From: WTFV01 sp965203525
GTDB lineage: Bacteria > Acidobacteriota > Vicinamibacteria > Vicinamibacterales > UBA8438
DNA length: 64,000 nucleotides
Assembly: GCA_965203525.1 (NCBI GenBank)
Contig: OZ241898.1
Span: 2,976,001 to 3,040,000 of the forward strand
Direction of reading: 5' to 3'
Positions 59,160 to 64,000 of this stretch are shown one piece after another. Position numbers and translations under genes: made by a program. The first letter of the stretch is position 1. Each line of letters starts with the position of its first letter. The notes beneath the pieces are model-generated. The model was not told the DNA's origin and searched no databases. It saw nothing but the letters and a program-made list of their open reading frames with translations.

Positions 59160-59531
59160 GTGAAGACTCCGATCAGCGTCGTGCTGTTCGTGCTGTTCGG
59201 TTCGTTCGTTCCTGTTCTTGCGGATGAAGGGAACGGTTCGATAGAGTTGAGTTGGCCCGTGGTTGGTGTGATCGTTGCCGCGGCTGGCTTGGTACTGACT
59301 GGAATTCTGTGGCCTGCCCTGTCGTTCCTGCGTTCAATCAAAAGGGACAACAAAGAAGCGCACGATGGCATCACGAGAAATATTGAAAAGGTTGATGCAA
59401 AGGTTGATGCAAAGTTTGAAAAGGTCAACGAAACTCTTCAAGTTATTCGTGAAGATATCGGAATGATAAAAGGATGGATACAAGGTTGGAACGATGCCAA
59501 CCGGAACAGGAATCGATCCGATGATGCCTGA
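59160..59531 (+). CDS. Membrane-anchored coiled-coil protein (heptad-repeat paralogue B)
   Basis: This 123-residue protein is almost identical to the one at 58065 up to the coil. It has fewer and different repeats (IEKVDAKVDAKFEKVNETLQ), so the two copies differ mainly in coil length. The same lead-in, TACAAT box and GTG start context are present. It ends in GATGCCTGAGAACGCC, shared with the 3' ends of the copies at 3948 and 58065. Confidence 0.75.
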   Translation: MKTPISVVLFVLFGSFVPVLADEGNGSIELSWPVVGVIVAAAGLVLTGILWPALSFLRSIKRDNKEAHDGITRNIEKVDAKVDAKFEKVNETLQVIREDIGMIKGWIQGWNDANRNRNRSDDA

Positions 59532-59700
59532 GAACGCCCGCGGTCGGCCCGTGCGGGGCGTCCCGTTCGCCAGCCACCAGACCCTCGTCTTCTCCACTGA
59601 CGAGGAGGTCGTCGGCGGCTACCTGGAACGCCTCCGCCCGCGGATCGGGCGCACCGATGGCGACGCGTATCTCGCCCTTTTGCGGGAGCGGCAGCCCTGA
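59524..59700 (+). CDS. Small ORF between the coiled-coil gene and nth, copy 2
   Basis: 58 codons, nearly the same as 58480-58656 (H to Q, A to E and R to G changes). It overlaps the upstream gene by 8 nt and stops 7 nt before the nth ATG, so the three could be read from one mRNA. The function is unknown. Confidence 0.4.
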   Translation: MPENARGRPVRGVPFASHQTLVFSTDEEVVGGYLERLRPRIGRTDGDAYLALLRERQP

Positions 59701-59707
59701 GCCGCCC

Positions 59708-60355
59708 ATGAACGACGACCAGCGCACCGCGATCTTCTCCCGCCTGCGGGCGGAGAATCCCGAGCCGACCACCGAGCTCGACTTCGGCACCCCTTTCGAG
59801 CTGCTGATCGCCGTGATGCTCTCCGCCCAGGCGACCGACGTGGGGGTGAACCGGGCGACGGCGAGGCTCTTCCCCGCCGCCCGCACGCCCGCCGACATGC
59901 TGGCGCTGGGCCCGGACCGGCTCAAGGGCTTCATCAAGACCATCGGCCTGTTCAACACCAAGGCCGAGAATGTCCTGAAGACCTGCCGCATCCTCCTCGA
60001 CGAACACGGCGGCGCGGTGCCCCGGCGGCGCGAGGAGCTGGAAGCGCTGCCCGGCGTCGGCCGCAAGACCGCCAACGTGGTGCTGAACACGGCCTTCGGC
60101 GAGCCGGCCATCGCCGTGGACACGCACATCTTCCGGGTCTGCAACCGCACGGGGATCGCCCCCGGCGGAACGCCCCGCAAGGTGGAGGACGCGCTGTTGC
60201 GCTCGGTGCCGGACGACTTCCGGCGCGGCGCCCACCACTGGCTGATCCTGCACGGCCGCTACGTCTGCACCGCGCGCCGGCCGCGTTGCGGCGCGTGCCT
60301 GATCGCGGACCTGTGCGAGTTCGACGGCAAGGATCGGGCCCGTGCGGAAAAGTAG
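59708..60355 (+). CDS. nth: Endonuclease III
   Basis: This 215-residue DNA glycosylase/AP lyase removes oxidised pyrimidines. The helix-hairpin-helix reads LPGVGRKTANVVLNTAFGEP, with the catalytic Lys, and the catalytic Asp is in IAVDTHIFRVCNRTG. The iron-sulfur cluster is C-x6-C-x2-C-x5-C in VCTARRPRCGACLIADLC. Length and motifs are those of typical Nth (about 210 residues). It is the only complete copy; truncated ones lie at 57476 and 58664. Confidence 0.95.
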   Translation: MNDDQRTAIFSRLRAENPEPTTELDFGTPFELLIAVMLSAQATDVGVNRATARLFPAARTPADMLALGPDRLKGFIKTIGLFNTKAENVLKTCRILLDEHGGAVPRRREELEALPGVGRKTANVVLNTAFGEPAIAVDTHIFRVCNRTGIAPGGTPRKVEDALLRSVPDDFRRGAHHWLILHGRYVCTARRPRCGACLIADLCEFDGKDRARAEK

Positions 60356-60574
60356 GCGGCCGGCGCCGCCATGACGAGCGGGGGCGAAGATTCTCCCGCA
60401 CCGACGTCGAACCGGCATGACGCCGGGCGGCACCCGAAGCGCAGGTCCGGCGGACAGAACGTCCGGCGGGCAAGGAGCGCCCGCAAGCCCCGCCCCGGCG
60501 CACGCCGGGGACCGCCGCCGGCGCCGACTCGAGCGTGTCATACTGGAGCGCCCGCCGCTTCACGGGAGAGCGCG

Positions 60575-61717
60575 TTGTATTCATCGATACGGATTCAGGG
60601 CTACCGCGGCCTCGACTCGTTCCGCCTGTGCGGCCTCGGCCGCGTCAACCTGCTCGTCGGAACCAACAACTGCGGCAAGACTTCGATTCTGGAGTGCATT
60701 GAACTGCTCCGGTCGGCCGGCCATCCATCCGTGCTGTCGGCCATCGCGGCGCGGCGGGGAGAGTGGACCCGGGCCGGCGCCGGGGATGCCCGCGGAACTC
60801 CCGTGCCTCGTTCGAATCTCGTCGACGTGTCGCACCTGTTCGCGAATCGCGGGTTGGAGAATCCGATACGCATCGAGGCGGAACGCGCCGGCGGCGCCGA
60901 CCCCGCCGCCTGGAACGACCGGGTGACCGTCTGCGTCCAGGCTCCATCCCCTTCCGAGCACGATGAACGGGGCCCGGAGCCGGCGGAGGGGGACGACGAC
61001 GCGCGCCTCGTCCTGCGCGTCAAGTGGTCGGATGCGCAGGACGCCTACCGGGCTCCCGTCACCGACGAGGGACTGCTGCCTGCGTCCCGACTGCGACACC
61101 CCCTTCACCTCGGGCGCGCACTCCGGCTCGGACGCTGGCGCAATCTCGCCCGTCAGCCGGTGCGAGTCGTCACGCCGACCGGCGTGACGGCCGCCGACGT
61201 CGTCGAGACGCTCAGCGATTTCGTCCTTACGCCCAGGGAGGAGACCGTCACGCGGGCGCTTCGCATCGTCGAGCCGGCCATCGAGCGTATCGCGCCCGTC
61301 GACCTCGGCCGTCACGATCGCGACGCGCCCGGCGGAGTGGTGCTCAAGCTGCGCGACGTTCCGGACCGCGTGCCGATCGGCAGCATGGGCGACGGCCTGT
61401 GGCGCATGCTGGGGCTGGCCCTCGCCCTTGCGGACGCCGAGGGCGGGGTCGTTCTGATCGACGAAATCGACTCCGGTTTCCACTACTCGGTGATGGAGGA
61501 CATGTGGCGGATGCTCGGCGAGCAGGCGGCCGCGCTGTCGGTCCAGGTGTTCGCCACGACCCACAGCCGCGATTGCTACGAGAGCCTGGCCGCCGTCGCG
61601 ACGTCCGAGACCGGCGACGTCACGATTCAGAGGATCGACCGCGGCCGGGGCGAAGCGGTCCGGTTCAGCCGCGAGGCCGTCGCCGCCGCCGCCGAGCGCG
61701 GCACGGAGGTCCGGTGA
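60575..61717 (+). CDS. AAA_15/AAA_21-type ABC ATPase next to the MNT-HEPN genes
   Basis: From a TTG at 60575 (GAGAG 7 nt upstream) the product has 380 residues: SSIRIQGYRGLDSFRLCGLG, Walker A VNLLVGTNNCGKTSILECIE, a long middle region, signature-like PIGSMGDGLWRMLGLALALA, Walker B GGVVLIDEIDSGFHYSVMED and His switch QVFATTHSRDCYESLAAVAT. It resembles the ATPase part of OLD, Gabija and RloC-like systems but has no nuclease domain of its own. The MNT-HEPN fusion gene starts 7 nt after its stop, so the two probably work together. Bases 60356-60574 hold no supported gene. Confidence 0.85.
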   Translation: MYSSIRIQGYRGLDSFRLCGLGRVNLLVGTNNCGKTSILECIELLRSAGHPSVLSAIAARRGEWTRAGAGDARGTPVPRSNLVDVSHLFANRGLENPIRIEAERAGGADPAAWNDRVTVCVQAPSPSEHDERGPEPAEGDDDARLVLRVKWSDAQDAYRAPVTDEGLLPASRLRHPLHLGRALRLGRWRNLARQPVRVVTPTGVTAADVVETLSDFVLTPREETVTRALRIVEPAIERIAPVDLGRHDRDAPGGVVLKLRDVPDRVPIGSMGDGLWRMLGLALALADAEGGVVLIDEIDSGFHYSVMEDMWRMLGEQAAALSVQVFATTHSRDCYESLAAVATSETGDVTIQRIDRGRGEAVRFSREAVAAAAERGTEVR

Positions 61718-61723
61718 GTTGCG

Positions 61724-62575
61724 ATGCCGGACCTCGGCGACGCGCTCCTCGACCGGATGATCCGGACCCTCGTCGCAGAGGCCGACCCCGAGCAGGTGAT
61801 CCTTTTCGGCTCCCGCGCGCGCGGCGACGCGCGGCCCGATTCCGACGTCGACCTGCTCGTCGTCGAGTCCGAACCGTTCGGCGCCGGACGCTGCCGGCAC
61901 GCCGAGACCGTCCGCCTGTGCCAGGCGCTGCCGGCAACCCCGGTGGCCAGGGACATCCTCGTCTACAGCCGCGACGAGATCGAACGGTGGCGCGGCTCGC
62001 TGAACCACGTCGCCGCCCGCGCGCTGCGCGAAGGCCGCGTGCTGTACGCGAAGGACCGGGGCGGCCCGCCGCCCGCCTCCCCGCCGTCCGGCGTCCGCGA
62101 CGCGGGCGGCGCGCGCGGCCGGCACGCTTGGCCGGCGCCGGCGGCCGACCGGCCGTCCGGCGTCCGCGAGGGCGGCCCGCCGCGGTCCGACGTCGAGCAG
62201 GCCCGTCTGCTCCTCGGCATGGCCGACGACGACCTCGATGCATTCCGCGCCATGCGCAACCCGGCCGAGTTCTCCGACGAGATCTTCGGGTTCCACGTCC
62301 AGCAGGCGGCGGAGAAGTGCTGCAAGGCGTGGATCGCGTTGCTCGGCGAGGAGTATCCGCTGACGCACGACGTCGGCGAACTGATCGCCCGGATCCGCGA
62401 GCGGGACGGCGCCGTGTCGGCGTTCGCCGGCCTGGCCGGATTCACGCCGTTCGCCGTGCGGTTCCGCTACGAACGCCTCCCGGAAACCGCTGCGCCGATC
62501 GACCGGCCGGCCGCCGTCCGGCAGGTGGAAGCGCTCCGGCGGCGCGTCCGGGACCTGCTGCCGCCGGCGGCCTGA
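61724..62575 (+). CDS. Fused MNT nucleotidyltransferase-HEPN protein, copy 1
   Basis: This protein has 283 residues. The N-terminal MNT domain (1-110) has VILFGSRARGDARPDSDVDL, the GS...DxD metal site, and a third Asp in PVARDILVYSRDE. A Gly/Pro/Arg linker (about 112-160) joins it to a HEPN domain (160-275) with RSDVEQARLLLGMADDDLDA, FHVQQAAEKCCKAWIALLGE and YPLTHDVGELI. In most genomes the two domains are separate antitoxin and toxin genes. The RX4-6H motif of RNase HEPN domains is not seen, so HEPN may be non-catalytic. The 6-nt gap suggests co-transcription with the ATPase. Confidence 0.87.
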   Translation: MPDLGDALLDRMIRTLVAEADPEQVILFGSRARGDARPDSDVDLLVVESEPFGAGRCRHAETVRLCQALPATPVARDILVYSRDEIERWRGSLNHVAARALREGRVLYAKDRGGPPPASPPSGVRDAGGARGRHAWPAPAADRPSGVREGGPPRSDVEQARLLLGMADDDLDAFRAMRNPAEFSDEIFGFHVQQAAEKCCKAWIALLGEEYPLTHDVGELIARIRERDGAVSAFAGLAGFTPFAVRFRYERLPETAAPIDRPAAVRQVEALRRRVRDLLPPAA

Positions 62576-62603
62576 CCGGGGCTTCTTCGGCTCCGGGAGG
62601 AGC

Positions 62604-62713
62604 GCCGCGAACCGACGGCCGCTCAGAAGAACAGCAGCACGGTTCCTGATCGACGAACCGGCGACGGCGACGGATGCCGCGAACCGACGGCCGCTCAGAA
62701 GAACAGCAGCACG
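62604..62713. repeat. Two-copy repeat at the 3' edge of the small minus-strand ORF, period 72 bp
   Basis: 38 bp (GCCGCGAACCGACGGCCGCT through CAGCAGCACG) at 62604-62641 recur at 62676-62713. Each holds the stop codon (TCA on the plus strand) of the minus-strand ORF 62695-62832. Confidence 0.88.
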
Positions 62714-62832
62714 TCCTCCTCCACCTCGCCGATCACGACGCTCGTCTCCGTGACGCCGGTGACGCGGAAGCGGTAGAGGCCGCGCGGCGCCGGACGCCCG
62801 GCGGTACGACGTTTGCTTGATCGACGGGCCAT
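62695..62832 (-). CDS. Possible 45-residue protein divergent from MNT-HEPN copy 2
   Basis: The ORF starts within the CCATGG shared with the plus-strand start at 62831 and encodes a basic N-terminus followed by a strand-rich GLYRFRVTGVTETSVVIGEV and EEDVLLFF. In the next repeat unit (63781-63914) an indel shifts the frame after about 11 codons. That unit is either decayed or this is not a gene. The gene-edge repeat covering its stop favours a real or former gene. Confidence 0.3.
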   Translation of the reverse strand: MARRSSKRRTAGRPAPRGLYRFRVTGVTETSVVIGEVEEDVLLFF

Positions 62833-63709
62833 GGACCATGATCGATTTGAAGACCCGATGCCGGACCTCGGCGACGCGCTCCTCGACCGGATGATCCGGA
62901 CCCTCGTCGCAGAAGCCGACCCCGAACAGGTGATCCTTTTCGGCTCCCGCGCGCGCGGCGACGCGCGGCCCGATTCCGACGTCGACCTGCTCGTCGTCGA
63001 GTCCGAACCGTTCGGCGCCGGACGCTGCCGGCACGCCGAGACCGTCCGCCTGTGCCAGGCGCTGCCGGCAACCCCGGTGGCCAGGGACATCCTCGTCTAC
63101 AGCCGCGACGAGATCGAACGGTGGCGCGGCTCGCTGAACCACGTTGCCGCCCGCGCGCTGCGCGAGGGCCGCGTGCTGTACGCGAAGGACCGGGGCGGCC
63201 CGCTGCCCGCCTCCCCGCCGTCCAGCGTCCGCGACGCGGGCGGCGCGCGCGGCCGGCACGCCTGGCCGGCGCCGGCGGCCGCCCGGCCGGCCAGCGTCCG
63301 CGACGGCGGCCCGCCGCGGTCCGACGTCGATCAGGCCCGCCTGCTCCTCGGCATGGCCGACGACGACCTCGATGCATTCCGCGCCATGCGCAACCCGGCC
63401 GAGTTCTCCGACGAGATCTTCGGGTTCCACGTCCAGCAGGCGGCGGAGAAGTGCTGCAAGGCGTGGATCGCGTTGCTCGGCGAGGAGTATCCGCTGACGC
63501 ACGACGTCGGAGAACTGATCGCCCGGATCCGCGAGCGGGACGGCGCCGTGTCGGCGTTCGCCGGCCTGGCCGGATTCACGCCGTTCGCCGTGCGGTTCCG
63601 CTACGAACGCCTCCCGGAAACCGCCGCGCCGATCGACCGGCCGGCCGCCGTCCGGCAGGTGGAAGCGCTCCGGCGGCGCGTCCGGGACCTGCTGCCGCCG
63701 GCGGCCTGA
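62831..63709 (+). CDS. Fused MNT nucleotidyltransferase-HEPN protein, copy 2
   Basis: 292 residues from the ATG at 62831. The extra N-terminal MDHDRFEDP is matched in copy 3 (MDHDRLEDQ), which supports this start over the ATG at 62858. MNT and HEPN domains are the same as in copy 1; nearly all amino-acid differences fall in the linker (for example PSSVRDAGG and ARPASVRDGG). It has no ATPase gene of its own. Confidence 0.85.
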   Translation: MDHDRFEDPMPDLGDALLDRMIRTLVAEADPEQVILFGSRARGDARPDSDVDLLVVESEPFGAGRCRHAETVRLCQALPATPVARDILVYSRDEIERWRGSLNHVAARALREGRVLYAKDRGGPLPASPPSSVRDAGGARGRHAWPAPAAARPASVRDGGPPRSDVDQARLLLGMADDDLDAFRAMRNPAEFSDEIFGFHVQQAAEKCCKAWIALLGEEYPLTHDVGELIARIRERDGAVSAFAGLAGFTPFAVRFRYERLPETAAPIDRPAAVRQVEALRRRVRDLLPPAA

Positions 63710-63774
63710 CCGGGCTTCTTCGGCTCCGGGAGGAGCGCCGCTTCGTCTCCGGGAGGAGCGCCGCGAACCGACGG

Positions 63775-64000
63775 CTGCTCAGAAGAACAGCAGCACGTCC
63801 TCCTCCACCTCGCCGATCACGACGCTCGTCTCCGTGACGCCGGTGACGCGGAAGCGGTAGAGGCCGCGCGGGGCCGGACGCCGCGGTACGACGTTTGCTT
63901 GACCGACGGGCCATGGACCATGATCGGCTCGAAGACCAGATGCCGGACCTCGGCGACGCGCTCCTCGACCGGATGATCCGGACCCTCGTCGCAGAGGCCG
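63775..64000 (+). repeat. Start of a third MNT-HEPN repeat unit
   Basis: The intergenic block (CAGAAGAACAGCAGCACGTC onward) and the beginning of the next gene repeat 62690-62918 with a few indels. Unit steps between the MPDLG codons are 1134 and 1082 bp. The array continues past the window. Confidence 0.9.
63913..64000 (+). CDS. Fused MNT-HEPN protein, copy 3 (cut by window end)
   Basis: 29 codons are visible (MDHDRLEDQMPDLGDALLDR to LVAEA), the same as copy 2 apart from two residues. The GS...DxD site lies beyond the window. Confidence 0.8.
   Translation, partial: MDHDRLEDQMPDLGDALLDRMIRTLVAEA

Larger units (their letters stand above)
57943..60355 (+). repeat. Tandem duplication of about 1095 bp: cassette lead-in, coiled-coil gene, small ORF and nth start
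   Basis: The lead-in (GGCGGACGTCGCGTCGGGCA onward), the GTG at 58065/59160, the small ORF at 58480/59524 and the nth ATG at 58664/59708 recur in the same order. The offset is 1095 bp at the GTG and 1044 bp further on. The 51-bp difference is due to coil-repeat number. Only the second unit continues into a complete nth gene. Confidence 0.9.

Noticed and set aside
61885..62575. Assigning RNase activity to the HEPN domain of the MNT fusion
   Set aside because: The RX4-6H catalytic motif could not be found; only the fold-level HEPN pattern is present.
1..64000. tRNA, rRNA or integrase genes at the island borders
   Set aside because: No tRNA T-loop/cloverleaf pattern, rRNA-like stretch or tyrosine/serine recombinase motif was noticed on either strand.

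Overview
The window is very GC-rich (about 70% by eye) and its gene mix points to an Acidobacteriota-like bacterium, possibly class Vicinamibacteria. It has several exported PQQ-type beta-propeller dehydrogenases, a DUF6152-like exported protein, CMD, SMP-30 and NHL-repeat proteins, a secreted epoxide hydrolase and a DUF5916-like outer-membrane protein. The taxon is an inference; no rRNA or tRNA gene was seen.

Layout. 1-3600: two tandem paralogues of a secreted lipoprotein and a two-gene exported operon. 3948-16121: metabolic and envelope genes (coiled-coil membrane protein, CMD protein, UMF1-type transporter, PQQ dehydrogenase, TauE/SafE permease, Nudix hydrolase, chorismate synthase, methyltransferase, sulfotransferase). 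17270-20974: a restriction-modification island (a separate DNA methyltransferase and a one-chain methyltransferase plus BsuBI/PstI-type nuclease) bounded by two copies of the 3' end of a PQQ dehydrogenase gene. 20925-39907: PQQ dehydrogenase, epoxide hydrolase, three kinds of P-loop ATPase with a PD-(D/E)XK-like tail (DUF4143, AAA-like, two DUF1703-like paralogues), an SMP-30/cyclophilin fusion, a serine hydrolase, a glycosyltransferase, an FKBP and a cytochrome. 40545-43800: an IS21 element inserted in an FKBP gene fragment, followed by a patchwork of other gene fragments. 43855-47653: an overlapping three-gene operon, UvrD-like helicase, AAA_21 ATPase and DUF4276 (TOPRIM-like), which resembles a Gabija system with the GajA-type protein split in two. 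47859-55575: NHL protein, third lipoprotein paralogue, HupE-like protein behind large repeat arrays, DUF5916-like protein. 55576-60355: fragments and tandem copies (coiled-coil cassette, truncated DGQHR and RelA/SpoT genes, two broken and one intact endonuclease III). 60575-64000: an ATPase gene followed by at least three tandem copies of a fused MNT nucleotidyltransferase-HEPN gene.

Three patterns run through the window. (1) At many gene starts or stops, 24-45 bp of the gene edge is repeated about 71-75 bp away, with unrelated DNA between the copies. (2) Gene fragments are shuffled beside the defence-type loci. (3) Many genes have a TANNNT -10 box only 6-10 nt before the start codon, suggesting leaderless mRNAs, while another set of three genes shares a covarying hairpin at the predicted 5' end of the transcript.
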